Positions 1 through 6,006 of a DNA stretch of 13,696 bases are shown here, in pieces (positions within the stretch are counted from its first letter, which is position 1; every line of letters begins with the position of its first letter). Source of the stretch: Candidatus Dojkabacteria bacterium. Its GTDB lineage: Bacteria; Patescibacteriota; Dojkabacteria; J137. The notes below the pieces were generated by a model. That model did not search any database. It worked only from the letters and a program-made list of their open reading frames with translations, and was not told the origin of the DNA. The stretch is taken from NCBI GenBank assembly GCA_020429495.1, contig JAGQLJ010000043.1, positions 1-13,696 on the forward strand. Reading direction: 5' to 3'. Position numbers and translations under genes: made by a program.

Positions 1-399
1 TACAGACTTCAGATATGCATTTCTAATTGGCTTAACTGTTTGATTTTCAACAGCTTCTTTCATTACTCCCTCAAATTCTATATTTGGATTTAGCTTCTGT
101 GCCTCAGCCAAAGCTTTTAGAAGGCTCTTAGCTTTTTTATTTGCAAATTGAAAATTGATTGAGGCAATCATATCTCCATTCTTACCAAGCATGTAAATGT
201 AAGTTCCGATATTAAAAGAATATACAACTAGCATAAATCTAAATTTAAACCATGAGTCGTATTTTATTTCTGCTACTTCAGATAAATTAATTTTATGTGC
301 GCCACCTTGTTGAAACATGTTTCCATCACGGCTTGCAATTAGTTGGTTGTCTCTTACAGAGAAATCCCAAAGTCCTTCTAGATTTATTGGTTGGTTCAT
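1..399 (-). CDS. Partial hypothetical protein, C-terminus cut by window edge
   Basis: I read an open frame from the ATG at 397-399 to the first base of the window: 133 codons with no stop, so the C-terminus is missing. The product starts MNQPINLEGLWDF and I do not recognise its family. Residues about 1-85 alternate hydrophobic and polar positions and look beta-rich (for example RFMLVVYSFNIGTYIYML near residues 54-71). The following stretch, about residues 86-105, is a Lys/Ala/Leu-rich helix (NKKAKSLLKALAEAQKL). This would fit a compact beta-barrel or PH-like fold ending in a helix, but that is only a shape guess. The ATG lies two bases after the stop of the upstream gene, so it is probably co-transcribed with the two small genes before it. 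I see no Shine-Dalgarno sequence. That it is a gene is fairly sure; its function is unknown. Confidence 0.7.
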   Translation of the reverse strand, partial: MNQPINLEGLWDFSVRDNQLIASRDGNMFQQGGAHKINLSEVAEIKYDSWFKFRFMLVVYSFNIGTYIYMLGKNGDMIASINFQFANKKAKSLLKALAEAQKLNPNIEFEGVMKEAVENQTVKPIRNAYLKSV

Positions 400-401
400 A
401 G

Positions 402-776
402 TTAGAATTTAGAAGATTGCAAACCTGTTTTTACTGGTTGAGAAATATCAATATCGTCCCATGATAAAGGTTTTTTATTTTCTATACCTCTATCGATTAT
501 TCCAACTATATGGTCAATCATTTTATTATACTTCTCTTGAGTATACATACCATAATCAACATAGCTTTTTTTAATAGTCATATTACCCACTAAATCTTTT
601 ACCGCTTCCTCGGAATTAGGAAAGTCCTTACCATTTGGATAGTCTTTTGTAGCTTCTTTGTAAAGTTCCTCTGCTTCTGAAATTACGGGATCAACCTTAG
701 GTTCTTCATCTGACATAAGTTTAAATTTAAGAATTATTCTTATCCCGATTATATCTGCAATTTGGGAATAATTCAT
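402..776 (-). CDS. Small acidic hypothetical protein
   Basis: The frame encodes up to 124 residues that I cannot assign to a family. The region after residue 20 is acidic and probably helical (MSDEEPKVDPVISEAEELYKE in part), followed by a KKSYVDYGMYTQEKYNKMIDHIVGIIDRG stretch that looks alpha-helical. No membrane segment or catalytic motif is visible. The start is uncertain: the first ATG at 776 gives an odd hydrophobic leader (residues 4-18), while the internal ATG at 714-716 would give a 104-residue soluble protein starting MSDEEP. That second start has a TATAAT hexamer about 30 bases upstream and a small inverted repeat (aagaattattctt) between them. Neither start has a Shine-Dalgarno sequence. 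The gene sits 9 bases after the preceding gene and 2 bases before the next, which suggests one operon. Confidence 0.65.
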   Translation of the reverse strand: MNYSQIADIIGIRIILKFKLMSDEEPKVDPVISEAEELYKEATKDYPNGKDFPNSEEAVKDLVGNMTIKKSYVDYGMYTQEKYNKMIDHIVGIIDRGIENKKPLSWDDIDISQPVKTGLQSSKF

Positions 777-785
777 TAAAAGTTT

Positions 786-1064
786 TTAGACAAAATCCTC
801 TTTGTATTTTGACAAAATTAATTTATCTAAATATTTTGTTAATTGTGAATCTATAATTCCTAAAGTTAATAGACTCTTTATTTCGTTATTTTCATAAAAA
901 GTTTTTACTTTAGAATATTCATCTTGCTCTGAAGTAATTGTAATTTCTAGTTTTTCAGTAATATCCTCTCCATGGATACTAAAAGTGAAAGGTATTTGAA
1001 TTGTTAATGATTCAATAATTTTATGTGGACTTAGTGTATGTGAAAAATGTTTGTGTATGCTCAT
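786..1064 (-). CDS. Small hypothetical protein (92 aa)
   Basis: This 92-residue product is unrecognised. It begins MSIHKHFSHTL, has an alternating, probably beta-strand stretch (about residues 19-45, including IQIPFTFSIHG and KLEITITSE), and ends in a helical region with ESEYSK-like charged residues and a Leu-rich tail. No signal peptide or membrane span is visible. It is the first of three tightly spaced minus-strand genes whose order continues to the left edge. Upstream there is no Shine-Dalgarno sequence. A weak -10-like TATACA lies at 1094-1099 and three TGACA repeats lie further upstream, but no convincing -35 box is at the right distance. I am fairly sure that it is coding because of its position in a compact gene row, not because of homology. 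Confidence 0.6.
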   Translation of the reverse strand: MSIHKHFSHTLSPHKIIESLTIQIPFTFSIHGEDITEKLEITITSEQDEYSKVKTFYENNEIKSLLTLGIIDSQLTKYLDKLILSKYKEDFV

Positions 1065-1119
1065 ATATTGATTAAAAAAGATATATGAGGGATTGTATAA
1101 AACTTTTTTATTTTTTAAC

Positions 1120-1146
1120 TGACAGGAATTTTGACAATTTTTGACA
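1120..1146. repeat. Three direct TGACA repeats
   Basis: The pentamer TGACA occurs at 1120-1124, 1132-1136 and 1142-1146, spaced 12 and 10 bases, about one helical turn apart. The cluster lies in the 82-base gap upstream of the three small minus-strand genes and just after the stop of the P-loop gene. It could be a regulator-binding array, or simply chance in AT-rich DNA. No hairpin with a T-run is present here, so I see no intrinsic terminator in the gap. Confidence 0.35.
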
Positions 1147-2724
1147 TTACTCTGCTAGTAGTTTTTGAAGCGAAGCCAGCGTATTCCGAATTGAATTAAT
1201 TGCTAAAAAGCTTTGATCAAATTTTAGCGCAATAACTTCTAGTGGTATTACAGGATCTGACGCATCAACAGATTGGCTTATCATCCATTCTGCAAGCTTA
1301 TCTAAATATTCCATAGAAGCATCTAGATTATTCAAGTCTACTTGTATTGTAGGAACATCATATGCATAAAAACTTATTAGTGAATCCATAGCTTGTTGTA
1401 GACCATTTGTTAGCTCAGTTCTATTTTGAAGATTACTAGATAAGATTTTTAATCTTGTTTGTGGATTAGCCGAACCAATATAAAATAACTCCTGAGGTGT
1501 ATATTGCTTATGAGAATTCACTTGGACAGGCTTTAAAGAAATTATCCTATCTTTTATTTCTTCATAATTTGGATCAGCTGTGTAATCATAATGAACCTGT
1601 CTAATATTAGGAAAATAGTGATCAATTATAATCTCTAGTGCTGCATACCATTCTTGAAGCCTTGTTTTTCTAGATTCAATTAATAGTCTTCTTGCGACAT
1701 CGCGTCTATCAATTTTAGTTAAGTTTTTTTTAACCTCAGTTTCTGGTGGTGTTGTATAAATAATGTTTTCGGGCATTCCAGTAAGCCTAAATAACTCTAA
1801 AAGAAAAAGATTTATACCATTATTCCAGGCAATATCTAGAATATGTGCTCTAACTTCTGGTGTTGGATTTTTAATCTGATAAATTCTTTCTACTTTTGTA
1901 TCAATCTCTATACCATCTAGTGGTGTGTTATTACTAAATGCAAGAGTAGCAATAAAATCTTGAAGTGTACCTCCATTAACTCCAATTGGTAATCTAGTCT
2001 TATCGCTAAGTTTTGCTATATCAGTTAAAACATTTAGTCTGTGTGATGGAAAGTTTATGCCCATAGCCCAATTTTCTATACTAGGACCTTTCACAACAAC
2101 TTCACATGCATTTATTATGCCATCTACTAACCGTGGTTTTTGACCATTAAAAAACTGCGTCTTATGTGCACCTTCTGGGACTGGAATTATGCCATAGTTT
2201 TCAGTAAAAAAATTATGCAGAGAAGTCTTTCCAGTAGCAGGTGTACCTAAAACATAATAACTACATTTAGGAAAGCCGATAGGCTCTTGATCCCTTTCTT
2301 TTCTAATCATTGATCTAAAACCATTAGCGATTGCTCCAGTATTCTCATGTGCAACAAAAAGAGATGTTTGGCTAATTGCCTCGTCTCTATCTTGGGACCT
2401 TGAATACCACATAGTAATTGGGTTCTCTTCCATCAGTCTATTAGTTTCATCACCATATACCCGCAGATCTTCTAAAATTGCAGGATTAACGTCTGATGAA
2501 TACCAAGTAGAAGTATTAATCTCTGTTGTGAGATGTATTACATAAATTGTTCTAGCTTCACTAATATAGCAATTTACTACTTCGATTTTTTTTATCTTTA
2601 CTGCACCAAGCTGTTCTCTACGCCCATCAGAGTCAAGATTGGCCAATTTCAAATTCATTCTTTGCAGTTCCTGATCTTCCTCAGAAAGGTTTATAGGAGT
2701 ATCTTCTACCATCTCATCAATCAT
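1147..2724 (-). CDS. P-loop NTPase, AAA_28/nucleoside-kinase-like core with long flanking regions
   Basis: This 525-residue protein has a clear Walker A motif, GTPATGKTS, at residues 160-168, preceded by a beta strand (CSYYVL). After the P-loop comes FFTENYGIIPVPEGAH (172-187), an arrangement seen in AAA_28 or deoxynucleoside-kinase-like P-loop proteins. An Arg-rich segment, DRRDVARRLLIESRKTRLQEWY (about 339-360), resembles the lid region of such kinases. I see no obvious Walker B. The first 150 and last 130 residues match nothing I know; the C-terminus is helical. No membrane segment is present, so it should be cytoplasmic. The ATG lies inside the 3' end of the winged-helix gene (8-base overlap, TGA within ATGATTGATG), so the two are very likely translationally coupled and may act together as an NTP-dependent sensor or kinase with its regulator. 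Substrate and reaction are unknown. Confidence 0.8.
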   Translation of the reverse strand: MIDEMVEDTPINLSEEDQELQRMNLKLANLDSDGRREQLGAVKIKKIEVVNCYISEARTIYVIHLTTEINTSTWYSSDVNPAILEDLRVYGDETNRLMEENPITMWYSRSQDRDEAISQTSLFVAHENTGAIANGFRSMIRKERDQEPIGFPKCSYYVLGTPATGKTSLHNFFTENYGIIPVPEGAHKTQFFNGQKPRLVDGIINACEVVVKGPSIENWAMGINFPSHRLNVLTDIAKLSDKTRLPIGVNGGTLQDFIATLAFSNNTPLDGIEIDTKVERIYQIKNPTPEVRAHILDIAWNNGINLFLLELFRLTGMPENIIYTTPPETEVKKNLTKIDRRDVARRLLIESRKTRLQEWYAALEIIIDHYFPNIRQVHYDYTADPNYEEIKDRIISLKPVQVNSHKQYTPQELFYIGSANPQTRLKILSSNLQNRTELTNGLQQAMDSLISFYAYDVPTIQVDLNNLDASMEYLDKLAEWMISQSVDASDPVIPLEVIALKFDQSFLAINSIRNTLASLQKLLAE

Positions 2725-3658
2725 TTTTTAGAACATAACCTCTACCATGAACACTTTTAATTTTATATTTTCCATTTAGTGATTTCTTAACTCTCTCAAT
2801 AACCTTATATCTATTCCATAAACTAAACTCTTTATCTTTTGAAATTAAATCATCAATTTCATCATGAGAAATTATCATTCCTTTTTTATCAATAAAATAT
2901 TGCTTAAGCTCGTCAATAATATTTAGCGAGTCATCTTGTATATAGTTTTCTAAAAGTATTGAATTTATTTTCCCTTGTTCATTAACCAAGCCAAACAATT
3001 TTCTTTCTTCAGAAGTTAATAAATTGAACTCTTGTTCTAATTTGTTTAAAACTAATTTTGTAGCATAGTTATTATTAAGATTACTTGAAGTTGCTTCTCC
3101 TAATTCAGAAAAAACATTTATCCATCTTTTCATTAGTCCTGGAATTCCATCTGTTAGTAAAAATATTTCTTTTGCGTATTTTTTTAGAGATTGATCTTTT
3201 TCTCTAATCAAATACTCTAACTGGCTTAGTGTTCTTGGTTTGAGAATTTTTAATGTTGTAATTGGCTTAATTGTAATAGCAAATTCAGATTCTAGATTTT
3301 TATATGTTTTAATATCAATGCCTATTACAGAAGATAATTTAAACGGCCATTTTTTTAATAACACTTTTTGAAAATTCTTTTTAAACTCTAAATCTCTTTC
3401 TGAAAAATTTGAACTTAGTATTAAGACTGTTTTATTGGCTGGTTGAAGAGAATCTAGTAATTCAAATAAGCTTTGATCTCTACCATCATCGTTATAAATA
3501 AAATCGAATTGGTCTTTTAATTCATCTTCCAAAAGATTGATAATGTTTCGTACCCCAACTTTAGTAATTCCTGCCACGCATAAATGAAGATTTTTTAAAA
3601 CTAAATCTTTGTATTCTAAAATTTCTTTCTGAAAGGCAATTTTACGTGCTTCATTCAT
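2717..3658 (-). CDS. Degenerate AAA/STAND-like protein with C-terminal OmpR-type winged helix
   Basis: The 313-residue product ends in a region that fits the OmpR/PhoB DNA-binding winged helix: about residues 214-311, closing with SLWNRYKVIERVKKSL and KIKSVHGRGYVL, the equivalent of the usual 'RLRKKL...TVRGVGYRL' ending. The first 185 residues look like an AAA/STAND ATPase: strand HLCVAG then ITKVGVRN (31-38) where a P-loop would be, a TVLILSS strand (77-83) like a Walker B strand, and FLLTDGIPGLMKRW (166-179), which resembles the 'LTGGNPxLL' helix of such proteins. The GK[ST] signature is replaced by GVR, so ATP binding may be lost. It has no receiver domain, so it is not a classical two-component regulator. 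It is the first gene of a pair with the P-loop gene downstream. An extended -10 lies 5 bases before its ATG. Confidence 0.8.
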   Translation of the reverse strand: MNEARKIAFQKEILEYKDLVLKNLHLCVAGITKVGVRNIINLLEDELKDQFDFIYNDDGRDQSLFELLDSLQPANKTVLILSSNFSERDLEFKKNFQKVLLKKWPFKLSSVIGIDIKTYKNLESEFAITIKPITTLKILKPRTLSQLEYLIREKDQSLKKYAKEIFLLTDGIPGLMKRWINVFSELGEATSSNLNNNYATKLVLNKLEQEFNLLTSEERKLFGLVNEQGKINSILLENYIQDDSLNIIDELKQYFIDKKGMIISHDEIDDLISKDKEFSLWNRYKVIERVKKSLNGKYKIKSVHGRGYVLKND

Positions 3659-3663
3659 GGATG

Positions 3664-3672
3664 ATTATAGCA
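3664..3672 (-). promoter_or_regulatory. Extended -10 box directly before the winged-helix gene
   Basis: On the minus strand the sequence TGCTATAAT ends five bases before the ATG at 3658. This is a consensus TATAAT with the TGn extension, which can work without a good -35 box; none is evident. Transcription starting about six or seven bases downstream would begin at or near the A of the ATG, giving a leaderless message. Confidence 0.55.
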
Positions 3673-3691
3673 CATAAGGGTTTTAGGAGAA

Positions 3692-4051
3692 TTATAGAAC
3701 TTCGTTTACTCTAAATTTAGTAATTTTCTCTATCAAATCAAAAGGTATTGGTTCATCTATCTTAAATTGTGCAGTTCCCTTTCCTGATCTATACGGTTTT
3801 AAATCTTGCTCAAATTCATCTAAACCGCTTGGTGTTGGATAAAAACCAATATGATTTGCAAAAGCAGCAAAGTGAACAATGTTTTTATCTTTTAATCTAA
3901 AAGTTGGCATTCCATATCTTATATCTTCTTCAAAATCTGGATTAACTTTTAAAATAGTCTTTCTTATTTTTTCTAAAGTAGGTTGAATTTCTTTGGGTTG
4001 TTTAGAAATATATTCGTCTATTGATTTAAAAGTTTGATTCGATGTGTTCAC
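3692..4051 (-). CDS. DUF1801 (YdhG-like) family protein
   Basis: The 119-residue product fits the DUF1801 family (YjbR/CyaY-like fold): SIDEYISKQPKEIQPTLEKIR (11-31), then DFEEDIRYGMPTFRLKDKNIVHFAAFANHIGFYPTP (about 39-74), where the conserved 'YGMPTF', 'FAAFKNHIGFYPTP' and a 'GKGTAQF' segment (91-97) are clear. Family members are small cytoplasmic proteins, some proposed as iron chaperones; the role here is not known. Translation must start at a GTG (4049-4051), because the next in-frame ATG lies inside the conserved YGMPTF. The GTG overlaps the preceding TAG stop by one base (TAGTG), so it is coupled to the NTF2-like gene. AAGG about 10 bases upstream is one of the few Shine-Dalgarno-like stretches in the window. 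The family assignment is secure. Confidence 0.9.
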   Translation of the reverse strand: MNTSNQTFKSIDEYISKQPKEIQPTLEKIRKTILKVNPDFEEDIRYGMPTFRLKDKNIVHFAAFANHIGFYPTPSGLDEFEQDLKPYRSGKGTAQFKIDEPIPFDLIEKITKFRVNEVL

Positions 4052-4437
4052 TATTTTTCTACCTTGATAATGTAAGACTTCATTGACTTTATTTTCTTAT
4101 TTTCTCCAATGGATTCAAATTCATAAATATCACAATATTCATATTTTGTACCATCTGACATAATCATATAACCATTTCCTGCTCCTAGTTTGCCGTGAGT
4201 TAAAATATTTTCAATCACAAATTCTTGCATTTCTTCATTTAGTCCTTGTTCACATTCCTTTCTAAATGCATCTTTACCTTGAATATCAAAATTCCCAATC
4301 ATATTCCATTTAATATCATCAGTTACATATTCCAGTACTTTCTCTATTTCTTGATTCACAATAGACAAATTAAAATCCCTTAAGAACTCATTCTTTGGCG
4401 AATTTTTACAATCTGCATTTACGGTTATTTTTGTCAT
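4051..4437 (-). CDS. NTF2/SnoaL-like small protein
   Basis: The product (128 residues from the ATG at 4435-4437; a GTG codon lies directly before it) has the cone-like NTF2/SnoaL fold pattern. A helical N-terminus (FLRDFNLSIVNQEIEKVLEYV) is followed by TDDIKWNMIGNFDIQGKDAFR, where 'D..W...G....GK.A' is a hallmark of the family, and then strands such as GNGYMIMSDGTKYEYCDIYEFE. These proteins bind small hydrophobic ligands or act as isomerases, but many are uncharacterised, and no specific active site can be named. It starts 23 bases after the reductase stop and overlaps the DUF1801 gene by one base, so the three are probably one operon. No Shine-Dalgarno sequence precedes the start. Confidence 0.85.
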   Translation of the reverse strand: MTKITVNADCKNSPKNEFLRDFNLSIVNQEIEKVLEYVTDDIKWNMIGNFDIQGKDAFRKECEQGLNEEMQEFVIENILTHGKLGAGNGYMIMSDGTKYEYCDIYEFESIGENKKIKSMKSYIIKVEK

Positions 4438-4460
4438 CACATTTATATAACTTAGTAAAA

Positions 4461-5456
4461 TTATATAACATTGATTACCACATTTCCTGCTTTATGCCCT
4501 GTTTCTACATATTTATGAGCTTCTGCCATCTCATCAAGAGAGAATGTTTTATCGATTATTACTTTAAATTTATTCTGATTAAATAATTCTATTAAATAAG
4601 TCAAATAGTCCTTTTTTTCTAGAGCTGTACCTTGTAATACTTGAATCCTTTTTCCATCTACACTATGTTTTAACAGACTTGCTCGAAGTAAATCAGCAAA
4701 ACTACTTACAACAAGAACTAATTTTCCGTTTTCTTTAAGCAAATATTTCCCCTTTTTGATTGATATATTACCTACAGTTTCTACTACCACATCATACTTG
4801 TTATTTAAATTAAAAATGTCTTCTTTTTTATAATCAATTACTTCATCTGCACCTAATGATTTTACAAGCTCTACGTTAGCTGTACTACACACTCCAATTA
4901 CATGTGCTCCTAAATTTTTTGCTATTTGTATTGCAGCTGTTCCAACTGCTCCTGAAGCTCCGTTTATTAAAACTGTTTGCCCTTCTTTTATATCTGCAAG
5001 ATCTTTCAAGAAATATATAGCAGTTGAGCCACCAAATAACATCGCCGCAGCTTCTTCAAATGATAAATTTTTAGGCTTAATACTTATGGCAGATTTTTCT
5101 TTTATTGTAATGTATTCTGCATATGCACCCATTTTGACTCCTGACATTCCAAATACCTCGTCTCCTTTTTTAAGTGTAGTTACTTCATCGCCAACTGATT
5201 CTATTACTCCTGAAAATGTACTTCCTAAAATTTTTTGTCTTGGTTTAAAGATACCTAAAATTAATCTTGCAGGTATGTCAAAGCCTGGAGGGAAATTAGC
5301 TCCTCTTACTCTACAATCACCTGAATTTACTGAAGTATTTTTTATTTTCACCAATACCTCATTTTTTTTAGGAATAGGTTTCTTAATCTCTTTTATTTGT
5401 AGCACCTCTGGAGGTCCATAGTTTGGGCAGGCTACTGCTTTCATTAAATCGCTCAT
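4461..5456 (-). CDS. Zinc-independent NAD(P)H-dependent quinone-oxidoreductase-type MDR protein
   Basis: The 331-residue product is a medium-chain dehydrogenase/reductase of normal length. The N-terminal GroES-like part includes EVLVKIKNTSVNSGDCRVRG (about 33-52) and ILGSTFSGVIESVG (77-89), where zinc enzymes have GHE; the zinc ligands are missing, as in quinone oxidoreductases and RTN4IP1-like members. The Rossmann motif is INGASGAVGTAAIQIAK (164-180), followed by GADEVIDYKKED (202-213). It would reduce quinones or activated alkenes with NAD(P)H in the cytoplasm; the true substrate is unknown. The start may be the ATG at 5454-5456 or the one at 5442-5444, which gives the common beginning MKAVACPNYGPPEV. 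The promoter at 5488-5516 predicts a leader of about 25 bases. It heads the operon with the NTF2-like and DUF1801 genes. Confidence 0.92.
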   Translation of the reverse strand: MSDLMKAVACPNYGPPEVLQIKEIKKPIPKKNEVLVKIKNTSVNSGDCRVRGANFPPGFDIPARLILGIFKPRQKILGSTFSGVIESVGDEVTTLKKGDEVFGMSGVKMGAYAEYITIKEKSAISIKPKNLSFEEAAAMLFGGSTAIYFLKDLADIKEGQTVLINGASGAVGTAAIQIAKNLGAHVIGVCSTANVELVKSLGADEVIDYKKEDIFNLNNKYDVVVETVGNISIKKGKYLLKENGKLVLVVSSFADLLRASLLKHSVDGKRIQVLQGTALEKKDYLTYLIELFNQNKFKVIIDKTFSLDEMAEAHKYVETGHKAGNVVINVI

Positions 5457-5487
5457 AAATTTACTAAGTTAGAATTAAAACCCTTTC

Positions 5488-5516
5488 ATAGTACGCGAGT
5501 GTTCAATATATTTCAA
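5488..5516 (-). promoter_or_regulatory. Sigma-70 promoter of the reductase operon
   Basis: On the minus strand TTGAAA (5511-5516) and TACTAT (5488-5493) are separated by exactly 17 bases. Transcription should start near 5481 and leave a leader of about 25 bases before the ATG at 5456. The -35 box lies only ten bases from the -10 box of the divergent VOC gene, so the two promoters may interfere with each other or be co-regulated. Confidence 0.65.
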
Positions 5517-5524
5517 ATTTTTGA

Positions 5525-5532
5525 TGTATAAT
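5525..5532 (+). promoter_or_regulatory. TG-TATAAT -10 box of the VOC gene
   Basis: The sequence TGTATAAT carries a perfect -10 hexamer (5527-5532) directly preceded by TG. It ends six bases before the ATG at 5539, so the expected start point coincides with the start codon and the message would be leaderless. No good -35 box is visible; ttcaat at 5502-5507 is 19 bases away. Confidence 0.55.
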
Positions 5533-5538
5533 CATATT

Positions 5539-5919
5539 ATGAAAATGAAAAGTGTTTCTGGAATAACTTGTTATGTTGAAAATTTAGCTGAGACTATTAA
5601 GTTCTACGAAGATTTAGGATTTGAGTTCAAAGTTAAAGATGCTACATATGCAACTGCATATTTAAATTGGTTTTGGATTATGTTTATTGAATCATCAAGT
5701 GAGCAAAAAGAAGGATTTTTAAAAGATGCAAAATCTGAACATAAAGGTGAAGGAATGTATTTATACATAAGTGTTGAAGATGTTGACGAATTTTATAAAG
5801 GAGTTTTGGATAAAGGAATGAAACCTTCTAGTGAACCAAAAGATTGGCCTTGGGGAAACAGAGAATTTGCCCTAAAAGATCCAAGTGGATATAAGCTAAT
5901 TTTCTTTAAGAGAAAATAA
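5539..5919 (+). CDS. VOC superfamily (glyoxalase/bleomycin-resistance fold) protein
   Basis: The product (126 residues from the ATG at 5539) has the single beta-alpha-beta-beta-beta VOC unit twice: SGITCYVENLAETIKFYEDLGFEF at the N-terminus, and MYLYISVEDVDEFYKGVLDKG followed by WGNREFALKDPSGYKLIFF at the C-terminus. The closing 'REFALKDPSGYKLIF' is typical, and the Glu before the FAL strand is the usual last metal ligand. Such proteins are metal-dependent lyases, dioxygenases or antibiotic binders; the substrate cannot be told from sequence. An earlier TTG/ATG pair at 5521 and 5524 is in frame but overlaps the -10 box, so I prefer 5539. It is transcribed divergently from the reductase operon and is convergent with dipZ. 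Confidence 0.9.
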   Translation: MKMKSVSGITCYVENLAETIKFYEDLGFEFKVKDATYATAYLNWFWIMFIESSSEQKEGFLKDAKSEHKGEGMYLYISVEDVDEFYKGVLDKGMKPSSEPKDWPWGNREFALKDPSGYKLIFFKRK

Positions 5920-5921
5920 TA

Positions 5922-6006
5922 TCCCCACCTGTTTCACTTCGTTCAACTTCCTCCCCTTTTATAAAGGGGAGGTGTCCCGACTTGTCGGGACGGAGGAGCT
6001 AGCTCC
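5922..6006. repeat. GC-rich hairpin cluster (REP-like intergenic element)
   Basis: This stretch is far richer in G+C than its surroundings. It contains three adjacent symmetrical structures: a 10-bp stem with a 3-base loop (5950-5959 pairing with 5963-5972, CCTCCCCTTT/AAAGGGGAGG), an 8-bp stem with a 2-base loop (5974-5981 with 5984-5991, GTCCCGAC/GTCGGGAC), and a perfect 12-base palindrome GGAGCTAGCTCC (5995-6006) that covers the dipZ stop codon. None is followed by a T-run, so they are not classical intrinsic terminators, although they could stop or stabilise the convergent VOC and dipZ transcripts. The composition and structure resemble dispersed REP-type repeats; only one copy lies in this window. 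The outer limits, including the preceding tcacttcgttcaac, are uncertain. Confidence 0.7.

Noticed and set aside
2533..2760. Open frame antisense to the P-loop gene
   Set aside because: The product is a low-complexity Tyr/Phe/Leu-rich chain with no family match and lies fully opposite a well-supported gene. The same applies to other antisense frames, such as 5086-5421, 6539-6826, 7434-7700, 8973-9194 and 10006-10224.
5521..5526. Upstream TTG or ATG start for the VOC gene
   Set aside because: They overlap the TATAAT box, and the extra residues are not part of the family fold, which begins just after the ATG at 5539.
5950..5991. Intrinsic terminator for the VOC or dipZ gene
   Set aside because: The stems are strong, but neither strand has a T-run after them. 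I therefore list the region as a repeat element that may still slow transcription.
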